The position numbers and the translations under genes are program-made. Shown here piece after piece: positions 1 to 10,239 of a DNA stretch of 64,000 bases. How positions within the stretch are numbered: the stretch's first letter is position 1; each line of letters begins with the position of its first letter. Source of the DNA: Strigamia acuminata (taxonomy: Eukaryota; Arthropoda; Chilopoda; Geophilomorpha; Linotaeniidae); contig OX442314.1 of assembly GCA_949358305.1 (NCBI GenBank), forward strand, positions 58,165,369 through 58,229,368, in the 5' to 3' direction. The notes under the pieces were generated by a model that saw nothing but the letters and a program-made list of their open reading frames with translations, was not told where the DNA came from and did no database searches.

Positions 1-621
1 TATGACAACTAACGCCCCTTCGTGGCTAGAAGCCACAAGCGCCAAGCTTAAACAGCACAAACAAAAAATTGTTTTCGTGTTGTTAAATAAATTGACTCAT
101 TTATTTTTTTTCACTTTCACTTTCACGTGTGTGTCAATAGCGACCCGTGCTTATAATTGTATTCTGATGAGCAATTGGAAACTCTGCCAACACCTTGCAG
201 TATAGTTTTAATAACGGGCAGGTGCTCAAAACCAACTCTCCTAGTATTTCTCGTAACCGCGTGAAATTTAAAACGCGTTTAATTTACATCCAAAACAAGC
301 GGTTTATGATGAAGACTTAACCAATGAAGACAAATAGGTTAAATCAACGTCGAGGATATTAAGGGCAAATATAATTCTTTGGATGTTTCAATACGGGCAC
401 TGGTCATAAAACTGAGCTCAGGGAAGAATACGTCAAGTTTTTTTTCTTTTCTTTTTGTAGTAAAATGACGTTTTAATTTCCTGTCATAGAGCAAGAAATC
501 CGTATAAATCTACCGCAAAATAACTTTGAATTTTATTTTATTTTAATTTATTCTTTTGTTACTTAGATTTTATTAACTAATTCAATGAATTAATTATTAA
601 GTAGACAACAACTTATCCATT
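1..621. other. Intergenic, no gene seen
   Basis: AT-rich sequence without a convincing reading frame, RNA gene or repeat. It lies downstream of the minus-strand gene that ends at 622, so the 3' untranslated region of that gene probably falls here. I see no clear polyadenylation signal that I would defend. Confidence 0.4.
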
Positions 622-2064
622 TCATCGTCGTCTTCGTTTTCGTTTGAAAAGCAAAAATTTAAAAACCGGTCGATTTTTGGCCGCCGAATTTCGTCGGCGA
701 AGAGAAGCAGACACTGCGTATGCGAGAGAACGCATCTTTCTCCTAAAAATCGCCATCTCTTGTTCACAAGTGATGGACACTTCGACCACCTTCTCCAACA
801 ATTCCCAATTCAATCCGTAGACGTGATGGGTGGCGATGTTTTTCGTTACACATCTCGTTAAAACTCTTCGCTTGTTCTCGGCATCGTGCAACAACAGTCT
901 TGCATTTCGCAAATCCTGTATGCAAATTTCCAAACCGACAAAAAACAATGAGAAATGATCTTCCAGAACCCGACTACAACAATGAACTTTCAGTTCGGTC
1001 GGAGCAATCCTCAACAAATCCGTCAGACAGTCTTTGACCGCGACAACGTTGACGCAGTTCTTCCAAGAACTCACTTTAACCAACGCATTGACTGTCAAGT
1101 GAAGTTCGTTACTCGTAAACCGTTTAATCATGCGAGTGACTGTCGGCGTGAAAAACTGAACCAGCAGAAAATCGTACAAGAAGATGACGCACAATCCGTG
1201 ATTCGATATCGAATCGGCTTGTTCATTGTTCCATTGGGAGAGCAGAAAACTGACCATGTAAATTCCAAAACGATTGCCCGTTGCGCCATCGTTTTTTTCG
1301 TGACTTTCGATCGTGACTTCGATCAAAGTATCGAGCGCACCTCCTGGCTGGAGGAATTGAAAAAGTAAATCATTTCTTTCGCTCTCCGTCATCAGTGGCC
1401 AGAAATACTCGACCGCGCTCTGGTTAAGGTTTACCAAGGACTTCACACACATGTCGGATTTGTTGGAGCTAATTTGATTCGAGTCAATTCCTAACAAATG
1501 TTCCTTCCAAAAGTGTCGCATTTCGGATTTTAAACGCCCGTCGTGCGGTTCGGTGCCTGCGAAAAGTCGTTTTAAATCGTGCGAATGTTCGTTCCAAAGG
1601 TCTTGCACTCGATCTTGCAAACAAAACACGCAGGAAACGTCGAATTTTCGCTTCAGTGACAGATCTTGCGATTGCGAAAGAATTCGCGCTGATTGGGTAA
1701 CGTCCAGTCGTCCATTGACCATCCAGCGGGTGCACTTTGTTATGCATTTCAATGATTGAGGTGTGAGATTGTCAAACACGTTATACATTAATAAATTAAC
1801 GAACCAATTCCAAAGTTCTTTTTCGACGTGTCTGACGCAGAGGTGCAATGAAGGCTGTAAATGTTTTGGAATGCTTTGAACGTCCATTCGGTTGCAGATT
1901 TCAATCTCTGCTTTTTCTGAAGTCCAGTCGATGCAATTTAGAGTTTTTATGTAATTTCTCCATAAATGAAGCGCAGTTTCCATCGACGCAATGTGCTGGA
2001 AACTTGGCACATTCAACATGAAGTTCATGATTACGGATTTTAAAGTGAATGACAAAATCATCAT
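622..2064 (-). CDS. Unrecognised 480-aa single-exon protein
   Basis: A long uninterrupted minus-strand frame of 480 codons in otherwise AT-rich DNA, so probably a real gene. I do not recognise the family. The product looks soluble and largely helical, with many Trp, Leu, Cys and His residues, no signal peptide, no clear membrane segment, and a strongly basic C-terminus (FKRKRRRR) that could act as a nuclear localisation signal. The most upstream ATG (2064) is only about six bases downstream of a TATATAAAG box. Transcription would normally start about 25-30 bases below that box, so translation more likely begins at Met13 (2028) or a later Met. No introns are apparent, as in the nearby LRR and MED31-like genes. 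It could be a member of a lineage-specific expanded family, but that is only a guess. Confidence 0.6.
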   Translation of the reverse strand: MMILSFTLKSVIMNFMLNVPSFQHIASMETALHLWRNYIKTLNCIDWTSEKAEIEICNRMDVQSIPKHLQPSLHLCVRHVEKELWNWFVNLLMYNVFDNLTPQSLKCITKCTRWMVNGRLDVTQSARILSQSQDLSLKRKFDVSCVFCLQDRVQDLWNEHSHDLKRLFAGTEPHDGRLKSEMRHFWKEHLLGIDSNQISSNKSDMCVKSLVNLNQSAVEYFWPLMTESERNDLLFQFLQPGGALDTLIEVTIESHEKNDGATGNRFGIYMVSFLLSQWNNEQADSISNHGLCVIFLYDFLLVQFFTPTVTRMIKRFTSNELHLTVNALVKVSSWKNCVNVVAVKDCLTDLLRIAPTELKVHCCSRVLEDHFSLFFVGLEICIQDLRNARLLLHDAENKRRVLTRCVTKNIATHHVYGLNWELLEKVVEVSITCEQEMAIFRRKMRSLAYAVSASLRRRNSAAKNRPVFKFLLFKRKRRRR

Positions 2065-2070
2065 TAATTT

Positions 2071-2080
2071 GCTTTATATA
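2071..2080 (-). promoter_or_regulatory. TATA box of the 480-aa gene
   Basis: Reads TATATAAAGC on the minus strand, just upstream of the first ATG of the 480-aa frame. The spacing argues that the true start codon is one of the Mets inside the frame. Confidence 0.5.
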
Positions 2081-2189
2081 TCTCTTCTTTTGACCACGTT
2101 TGTAGAACGTTACACGCGCGTAAACGTTGTACACACGTTTGTTCCGTAATGTTTTCATTGAAACTCAGCATTATTTTATTGTCTTTTAG

Positions 2190-2759
2190 TTGTGACCAGC
2201 TGCCCCTACGCACGGGTCGCTGCACTGCAATGGAAATTCACTTGGCTCAGCTCCAGCGCCTCTCGTATCTCGCGCAGCCTGTTGTGGTCCCCCGCAACCA
2301 GGTGGAGCTGCGGGCCTTTGGTCAAGCGTGATTGGGCCCCGGAAGTCGCCCCTTCCGGAAGTGGTTGGGCCCCGTAGGGCCAGAGAGTTGTTCAGCAACC
2401 AGCAAGGCGAACGGTCGCGTTGCGACCACCTCCGAAACTGGCTGGGAAAGCGACCCAAACTATCGGCGTGGCGTGGCGTGCGTTCTCCATAACTTACGGC
2501 GGCGTGGCCCAAAGCGATTTCCGACCACGCGTGTCATGGCGGCCGGGCCACGCGGTCTGATTAGGGGCGGTTCGAAGGAACCGCCGCACTAGGGAAATAC
2601 ACAATGGGACACTGCATCATACCCCTACACAACCAATAAAAGCCATAACCAAATCTATATTGTGTCTTTGTGTATTTCGTGGTAAATTTCATCGTGTGTG
2701 TTGCGTCCAGCGCCTCGTGGCCCTCCCCAGACCACGTGGCGTCCGTCCGAACACTCACA
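2190..2759 (+). mobile_element. Solo LTR, diverged relative of element 1 LTR
   Basis: Begins TGTGACCAGCTGCCCC and ends CGAACACTCACA, matching the 623-bp LTRs at 7399 and 17562 over its whole length with many substitutions and several deletions, giving 570 bp. It has an AATAAA signal in the same place. No primer site follows it and no polypurine tract precedes it, so it is a solo LTR left by LTR-LTR recombination. The flanking tetranucleotides (tagt and atgt) do not match, so the target duplication has decayed or a rearrangement occurred. It lies 125 bp upstream of the 480-aa gene, in opposite orientation. Confidence 0.85.
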
Positions 2760-3948
2760 ATGTGTCGCTTTGGCATCTGCGAGCTACAATTTTAATGTGT
2801 TGTTGTCGAGTGAACATTAATCAACTGATCGTGGGAATCTGATTTAAAATGGTCAAACTATCAGCTTTGTTAAGCAGAATGTAAATGATTTGAAGTTTGA
2901 ATTCTTTAAAATAAGGTGGGAAAGAAAAGAACAAATACATGAAAAATACATTAAATTACAAAATTATTTTAGATAATGACAAAGCAACTTTTAGACATAA
3001 CACACACATTTTATTTTATCAAATACATTCAAATCAATGAAATTTATAACGGCAATTATCCAACACGACCGACCGAAAGCCAGAAAAGCGTCAATAAACT
3101 CCAACCCTAACCAGTTTGAGAGGCAAGGAGAACTCCGATCTCCAAATGGATCAGACAATCAAGAAAGACGGGTCTGATGATTACCCTTGGTAAATGTTCA
3201 AAACAAATTTTTACTTGAACAGAAAATTAAATGATCTCTCGATAGGCGAAAGCATAAGCTAACGCGCCAAAAACGAATAATTCCGAAGCTCGTAGCGCAG
3301 GAACTACAAGTCGGATAGTAATGGGACTGGAACCAAAAGAAAGAGGGTAAAAAACTGTTCTAGAAACATAACTAAAACTCAACTAATCGATATTTATAAT
3401 CTCATAAAAATAAAATGCAAACGAAGATGGATTGCAAGCAGAAGCGAAACAGCCCAACGTCAAAATGAAAAGGAGAGGGCATGAAAATAACGGTAAAACC
3501 ATAGAATAATGTTTAACTACATTGAATTAATTAGAAATGGAACTATGAAGCATTAGAAAATGATACGGAATTATTTGATGTGAACTTCAGGCAACAACGA
3601 ACAATGGACGACAAACGACCGCATCATGACGAGCGACGTTCAACGATAGAAAAAGTCATCCACTTCACGGAAATCAAAGTTAGTACAAATTAAATAAGCA
3701 CTTGAAAGGAGAATTAAATACTTTAAGTAAAAATTCCATTAATTTTTGTATTTTGTCTTTTCTTATCTCCCAATCAGTCGTTCAGACTTCTCTGAAATTT
3801 GGTAAGGGTGTCGCCAACATGGATATTTATTTTACCGCGCATTAGTACACCATCAAATCAAATGAGCTTAAAAGATTATTATATGGTATAAAACGTCGAA
3901 GAGACATTACTTTATGCAACTTCATTTCTACGCTTCACTCACTACACG
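2760..3948. other. Intergenic, no gene seen
   Basis: AT-rich sequence between the solo LTR and the MED31-like promoter. No sustained reading frame and no recognisable repeat was found. Confidence 0.4.
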
Positions 3949-3956
3949 TATAAAAG
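3949..3956 (+). promoter_or_regulatory. TATA box of the MED31-like gene
   Basis: TATAAAAG, 81 bases upstream of the ATG at 4037. That distance allows a transcription start near 3980 and a leader of about 55 nt. Its presence argues that this copy is transcribed rather than a dead retrocopy. Confidence 0.55.
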
Positions 3957-4036
3957 GTCGTCGATGCTTGTTTTCTTGTATTAGCGCGTGGTTAGGACGT
4001 CTTGTCGTTGTCAAGCTGTTGGTTTTCATTTAAATC

Positions 4037-4420
4037 ATGGAGCATGAAAATCAAACCGAAAGCGAAGAAGAACGAGTTCGATTCCAAACAAAACTGGAAT
4101 TCGTGCAATGTTTAGCCAACCCCAACTACCTCAACTTTCTGGCTCAGAGAGGCTATTTTAGTCAAAAATTGTTTTCTCATTTCCTGGAACTGTTGCAACA
4201 CGAGCGTTTTCGAACGGAGATTGCGAACCAGCAATGCGCCAAGTTTGTCGAGGATCAACAACTTTTGCATTGGCAACAGAACACGAGGAAGAGGAAGAGG
4301 ATTGAACAGGAGCTGCAAGCGTCGAGCCAGACTAAATCGAGAAGAATGGACGATCTCAGTTCGTCAACACAATTTAGTGGAGGATTAAAACCGAGAGATT
4401 TTGAAGAAATCAAAGAGTGA
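4037..4420 (+). CDS. MED31-like Mediator subunit, internally shortened
   Basis: 127 residues. MED31 (SOH1) is a small conserved subunit of the Mediator middle module that links activators to RNA polymerase II in the nucleus. Residues 13-42 carry the diagnostic block with FVQCLANPNYLNFLAQRGYF. After FSQKLFSHF the frame continues with LELLQHERFR, then the second conserved block with QQCAKFVEDQQLLHWQ. About 24 residues usually found between these blocks, the Tyr/Leu/Lys-rich helix containing the WK-PEYAKYLKYPQC motif of animal MED31, are missing without a frameshift. The tail is basic and Ser-rich. The gene is intronless. It may be a retrogene from a transcript lacking one exon, a diverged paralogue, or a pseudogene with an in-frame deletion. 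Identification as MED31 family is firm; function is uncertain. Confidence 0.85.
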   Translation: MEHENQTESEEERVRFQTKLEFVQCLANPNYLNFLAQRGYFSQKLFSHFLELLQHERFRTEIANQQCAKFVEDQQLLHWQQNTRKRKRIEQELQASSQTKSRRMDDLSSSTQFSGGLKPRDFEEIKE

Positions 4421-4779
4421 CATGTCTGTTGAAGTCACTGTTGTTGTTTAAACATTCGAGTTTGGCCAAAAAAATTAAAATTAAAAACAAATAATAACAT
4501 AATACTGTAATAGTTAATATTTTAATTCATGTCATTACATTAAACAAAATTTTAAACAATCTTGATAGTGGTCAAGTCTCGGTATCGTAATTACAAATAT
4601 AGTTATTTATTACATAATACTCACGAAATCAGATTAGTCAATAAACTTCTTACTACAGGTAGTGCAGCCACAGCTGATACACTAGCTAATACTGGTGCTA
4701 CAGGAGTCACTACTACTGAAAATGTTTTTCAAAGTTATAGCTCACGTTTTGGCCATCTTTATTGTTGTGAATCAAACGT

Positions 4780-5605
4780 TGTGGTGAGCAAAGGGGATAA
4801 ATGTTCCCCCCAAGCGGATATTTGCCCTTTGACTCACTGCAATAGACAGGTCGTTCCCCTTGTGTTGGCTCCGCCTCTCCCTGAGCAGGTGTGTGCCCCG
4901 AGGGGAGTGAGGTGACGGGTGGCAAGCCCCCATTGGCTGCGCCTGTCCTTCACACTGACCCATAAAAGGAAGAAATTCCCGCCAAAAGACAGAACTTACA
5001 CAAACGACACCAAGAACACAGCAACTACCTCACCGTCAGGCCAACTTCAAATATAAGTTAGGATTGATCGAGGACCGCTGAGTCAAGTGCAACTGTAACT
5101 CTCACGAATTTACAGTGTGTGCTATTTCCCGCGAAAGCAGGACGATAGCCCTTGTGAATTCACATCGAATAACCGACCCACGGTTATTCTACCGCCGAAG
5201 TGTCCGAGAGCTTTGTAAGGAACTCCAGTTCCTGGTCAGAGCCTTGAGACGCTAAATAACCAGCCCCTAGACAACAGGCACGAATAGAAGACTCGAAAGA
5301 GCATTCCACCGCGTCTGTGAACGACGAATCCGTGACGAATTAACGACAACTCGAGACGCCGCCTTTGTTCCGCCGACCACCCGGAACCGACGACGCCATC
5401 TTGAGAAATCCTTTGTTCGACTCTGACAAAGTCGACTCTAGTTTTATACTGAGAGTATTTAAGGCATAAGGCCTATTGAATTTGTTCATTTACATATACT
5501 TAATATTCATTTGGGTAATTTACATATTTAGTAAGATTACAGGTAAAGTATCACACGTTAGCTCACTTAAGTAGTATTTAAACCTATACCAAGTAGGACG
5601 CCACA
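4780..5605 (+). mobile_element. Solo LTR with 4-bp target duplication (second family)
   Basis: Starts TGTGGTGAGC and ends GGACGCCACA, and is flanked on both sides by ACGT (4776-4779 and 5606-5609), so the 826-bp unit has the TG...CA ends and 4-bp duplication of a Ty3/Gypsy LTR. A CATAAAAG box (4961-4968) with an inverted CCAAT motif (CATTGG, 4931-4936) about 30 bases earlier suggests plus orientation with a U3 promoter. No internal element sequence remains. It does not resemble the other LTRs in the window. Confidence 0.8.
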
Positions 5606-5609
5606 ACGT

Positions 5610-6631
5610 TTGCTCACCCTTCTGTCCAGGTCACATATATTTTACCTGGTTCGAAGATTGGTATAATTTTGAAAAACATTTTCAGTGAATAATGATGTCT
5701 CTTCGGGACAAATCGTGGCTTTTATATACGTTTAGTTTGTAAGCAACATGTGCTAAAAATGTGGTGATGTGAAATATGAAGAGTAAAAATAGTTGAATTA
5801 CTAAAAACGATTTTCTTTATTCAGGCACCACATGTGAAATGCAGGTTTGGTATCAGGTTCGATTGACAGGAAGGCGAGGATTTTCTTATGTGTTTTTTAC
5901 CACAGCGGGACACGACGTACCGTTTTGGTAGCGTTAATTGAACGTTTCATGAAAGTGTCTCGCGAGGAAACCTAACCATGAAAAATTAAATTTCTGTGGT
6001 TCATTTACAATGTTTAATTGTAGAAAAATTTGCCAGTGGAGTGGTCGATTTGTTTTGCGGTTGTGGATTTACGGTTCTATTGGGGCCATAGGTTGTCAGA
6101 TGGTTAAAAAGATATACATTTTAAGTCATAAAATTTATATTTATTTTGTCGGTTCCACTAAAACTGCCCCGACCATGCTGGCTGGTTTCTTGTGGCCACA
6201 GTTATTGGAGTAAGAGGAGTTATTCCGTTCGTTGTTCCAAAAATCTCGACTTTGGTCCTCATATCTATTAATCTCGTTTCACTGATGTGGTTGAGGGCAG
6301 TATCCACCGTTGTGATAAAACTGTCAATTGGTTTTTTTGCAGATCCAAAAGTTGAAAACACACAAATGTAGTCAGGCCTAACGCGTGGTCGAGTTCCGAA
6401 AAACAGCAAAAAAAATTTCCATCAATGCTGAAAACTTTACAAAAACTTATGTACTGCAAAGATTTCTATCGCATCCTTGTCGCTAATTTTGTACGTATTT
6501 ATTACTAAAGATGTAATTCTGGTCTTGCATCACCAAAGAACAGGTCAGCCATTACGATTGGTAGAATTACAAGTGTTTTATTTTAGACTAATTTTACATA
6601 GAAAATACTGGCAATGCAGTGAAGCGAAACG
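5610..6631. other. Intergenic, no gene seen
   Basis: Between the solo LTR and the 3' end of the split LRR gene. Only short chance frames are visible. A 15-20 bp stretch around 5670-5690 (TTGAAAAACATTTTCAGT) is the inverse of one around 4712-4732, on the other side of the solo LTR; it is too short to call an element. Confidence 0.35.
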
Positions 6632-7398
6632 CTACAATAATCTTCTTCTGCAAAATACATTATACATACTCAATAATATTAATCCAGTTGTGATGGCAAT
6701 GAAAACACGACGCTGCACATTAACTCTTTCTACATTAACTCCTTCTACATGATCTTCTTCTACATTAACTCCTTCTACATGATCTTCTTCTTCCTCAAAA
6801 TCTTCGTCTACAAAAACTTCTTCAAAATGTTCAACTACATTTTCCCAGACTACAACATCTTCAACATCAACATATTTATGTTCAATACGCACACCCAGAT
6901 TTTTCGTTTGGACATAAGCCACAATCTCATCATATTCTGGAAAATTAATATTGATGCATTGAATTAAGATTAATTTAGTCAAACGATTATCCGTTTCTAA
7001 CAATTTCATGATCGAATTCACATGGATTGAATGACAATGATCAAGTGCTAAAACTTGAAGATTTGCAAGTGCATTCGATTCAACAATTTCCGATACGACA
7101 CTATCGGTAAACGTTTGATAGCCAACTAAACGCACGTTTGCTACACTCGGACACAACACTGTCAGAAACATTTTTATTTGCGATTCCGTAAGTTCGCCGT
7201 TTTGAAATCTGTGCAAATGCAATTCACGCAGATTCTTGAACACAGTACGTTCGGCCGAATCGAAAATGGAACAACTTACCAACCCTAACTTTTCCAACAT
7301 TGAACAAGAGCGAGCGGCAAGTCTAATATCAATTAATTGAACTTTGAACAGGCAAAGGCTGGTCAACTGATGCATTAACGTATGCTTCAATATAATAT
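6632..7398 (-). pseudogene. 3' half of LRR gene split by element 1
   Basis: The minus-strand frame enters from the element 1 LTR at 7398 and continues as host sequence (NIILKHTLMHQL...) to a TAG at 6632-6634. It encodes further leucine-rich repeats of the cysteine-containing/AMN1 or FBXL type (LQVLALDHCHSIHVNSIMKLL, then LTKLILIQC). These are followed by a very acidic segment with the decapeptide EEDHVEGVNV in tandem, mirrored in the DNA as a roughly 30-bp duplicated unit near 6727-6790. The extreme C-terminus is a hydrophobic segment (VFIAITTGLILLSMYNVF) ending in RRRLL, a typical tail-anchor arrangement. The other half is at 18185-18996. Read through from the LTR, the frame gives only a chimeric product. 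Confidence 0.8.
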
Positions 7399-8021
7399 TG
7401 TGACCAGCTGCCCCTGCGCACGGGTCGCTGCACTGCAACGGCAATGCACTTGGCGCAGCTCCAGCGCCTCTCGTATCTCGCGCAGCCTGTTGCGGTCCCC
7501 CGCAACCAGGTGGAGCTGCGGGCCTTTGGTCAAGCAGGATCGGGCCCCGGAAGTCGCCCTTCCGGAAGTGGTTGGTCCCCGTAGGGACAAGAGAGTTGTT
7601 GATCAACCAGCAAGGCGAACGGTCGTGTTGCGACCGCCTCCGAAACTGGCTATTGAGATAACCCAAACTATCGGCGTGGCGATGATATCGCCCGCCGGGA
7701 CCTGAGCGTCCAGTTGCGCCACGTCCGCCGGACGTTAACCGTAACTTCGGCGGCGTGGCCCAAAACCGATTACCGACCTCGTGTGTCATGGCGGCCGATG
7801 GCCGCCGTGCCACGCGGTCTGATTAGGGACGGTTCGAAGGAACCGCCGCCTTGGGAAATACACTATGGGACACTACAATCATACCCCTAGACATCTAATA
7901 AAGCCATAACTAAAACTATATTGTGTCTCCGTGTATTTCGTGGTTTGTTTTATCGTGTGTGTTGCGTCCAGCGCCTCCGTGGCTCTCCCCCGACCACGTG
8001 GCGTCCGTCCGAACACTCACA
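7399..8021 (+). repeat. Element 1 5' LTR
   Basis: 623 bp, TGTGACC...ACTCACA. It has a polyadenylation signal AATAAA at 7897-7902. It is unusually GC-rich and full of short hairpins, for example GTCCC-CGTA-GGGAC at 7575-7588, and stems around 7495, 7620 and 7790. Open frames on both strands here are by-products of the GC-rich sequence. Confidence 0.95.
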
Positions 8022-8023
8022 AT

Positions 8024-8041
8024 TGTGGGCCCGTCCAGGAT
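8024..8041 (+). other. Element 1 primer binding site, tRNA-Pro type
   Basis: TGTGGGCCCGTCCAGGAT starts two bases after the LTR. It matches the tRNA-Pro-complementary sites of elements 2 and 3 (TGGGGGCCCGTCCGGGAT) with two mismatches. This is inferred from the 3' end of animal tRNA-Pro. Confidence 0.7.
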
Positions 8042-10239
8042 TTTGAATTCTCTTGCGAATACTATTCTAATTTACTGATTGTGCGAAGCACAATATTAAA
8101 TGAATTTTTTCTTTCAACTAGAGGGGGAAATTTCCTTGGTCATGATTGTGACAGGGGGTCAGCAGGCGAAACGGCCGCTAATCGCTGACCATTGGACCCT
8201 GATCAGACAAAAATTGGTGGCTTTGCATGTCCAGCTTGCCTGGGTACTGGCAAGCCGGGACTTACACTAGCCACACTTTCCAACGGTCTTCTATTCCTTT
8301 CTAGCTTAGCCTAAAAAACTGAGTGGTTGGGAGGGGAATATAATTCCAAACCTTCTTTATTATTTCTATTTCTTGGTGCGCAGCCCAAGTAAAAGTAATG
8401 GGACAGTCTGCAGCGTATTCAAACTCGATTCGTGGAGGAGGCGCGCTGGTGGCCACCAGCAAACCAAATCCCACGGGGGAGAAGCGGTCATATTCCAGGT
8501 GCCACGCTGCAATCACTGGTTCCATTATGGGCCGGGCGAGGAGGCGATGTTGAACTGAGCTTTGAGTGACACCAAATTTCTTGTAGGACGTTTAGTCGCT
8601 TGGATGCAGGTTGCTAGCTTAGTGGTCGCTGGCGCGGGAACAGTCACGTGCGGTGAGTTGGCGTGTAGTTGGACCCGAGTAGCAGCGAAGTGTCCGCACA
8701 CATGGGAAGACTGCCTTGATTTTTGTTGCGACTCATAATTTATGGGTTGCGTTGTGGCTGCTCAAGGCGCTCATCCGGGTTCACATCGGTCATAATCCTA
8801 CCCTGTCCCGTGTACTGGTTGGTAGGCAACTGCAAGTTAACGTATTTAACCCAAGAGTTGCTGAAATTGGGACACGGACAGCAGGGAGAGCTGCCGGAGG
8901 TACGGGGATACCGATGGTGAAGTGCTCAAATGGCACAGAGAGTTCGTTAGGGCGTAGGAACGATATCTGTGCGTTCAGGTAGCTACCAACTTTGAAAAAA
9001 GATTGGGAATCTAGCCTGTAACTTTTGTTTCTGAATTTTATTCACTCTTGCTTGATTTCTGGGCTACTGCAGTTTGTTAAAGGACTGTGCTCGAACCACA
9101 GTCTGGAGCAATCTCTGTAATTTGGAAATTAGTTGTTTTTACATCTTTTTCATTTTTTACTTTTTCTCTAAACTTCCCTATCTATGATTTTCATGGTTTT
9201 CTTGGGACTCCACACCTGACAGCGGTAGTAATCACCTCAAATGCCGGGTTGTATACAGCGCCAAATGGAGGGCGATATGGCTTCACAATGGCGGCTGAAG
9301 GGTGGGACCCAAGGCGACTAGGGACAGAAGATGCATTTCCTTCTTACTTTAAGTGCAACTGACTGTTCCACAAAAAACACCATTTCATTGGGATGAACAG
9401 ACATCTCAGTGTAGGCACGTTTCTGTCGAAAGGCAGCCTCGTGCAGACTGGAATGAGTCTCCGAAAGGGGTGAGCGGGCGCGTTTGTTGGTCTCTTGGGG
9501 CAGAAGAAGAGATTGCAACAATATCCCCGTAGTGTAAATATCTGCAAAAACCTTCTGCTAAAAATTGGAACTTTTTGAGTGTCTTTTAGATTAAAAAACA
9601 CCCAGTATTTTGTAATTTTTTATTTTTATTTTCTTATCTTTCTTCCTCTGTTTCTTCTTGCGAGGCATCAAGAATCGGTTTGTCTGCGCGCTAGCGCGGT
9701 TTGATTTTGTTATTTGTTGCCAACAATGATAAAATTAACTGGTTTGAAAATTTCGAAGTTCTACAGACATGATTTCGTGCTTTTTTAGAAAAGCACAAAA
9801 GTCATGTTTTTGTGGAATCAGACCATTTTGATCTGGTTCAGAACTTCTAGTTCCAAACAAATTTCTATTTGCTTTCAAAAAATGTTGTTTCTCTTCAGAA
9901 ATGGAGAAAATTCGGCATTTATATTGGTCAAAGTTTTATTTTTTGTCAAAAAATCAAGATGGCGACCTGAAAACAATAGAAAAACATGTGGAAATCTCGG
10001 AATTTTCGAGAATGATTGGAATTTTAAATTTTGACATTTTCTTGGAACTCTGGGAAATCAATTCCATGAATTAATTTAATTTTTCTACCAATGGGAAACC
10101 AGGGGGGGGAAGTGACATCACTAATCCCTCTCCCAAGAATGGCTACTTGAGCCTAATCTCCTGTCCCCTCATTGGTCGTGACTTAATTCCACTTGTTCAC
10201 CTTGCAAGCTGCGGTCCTGCTTTTGGTCACATTGTGTCA
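8042..10239 (+). other. Element 1 long 5' leader
   Basis: About 2.2 kb between the primer site and the gag ATG with no sustained coding frame. It would form the gag RNA leader and presumably carries packaging signals. Elements 2 and 3 have leaders of only about 50-70 nt, so this stretch is an oddity of element 1. Confidence 0.6.
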
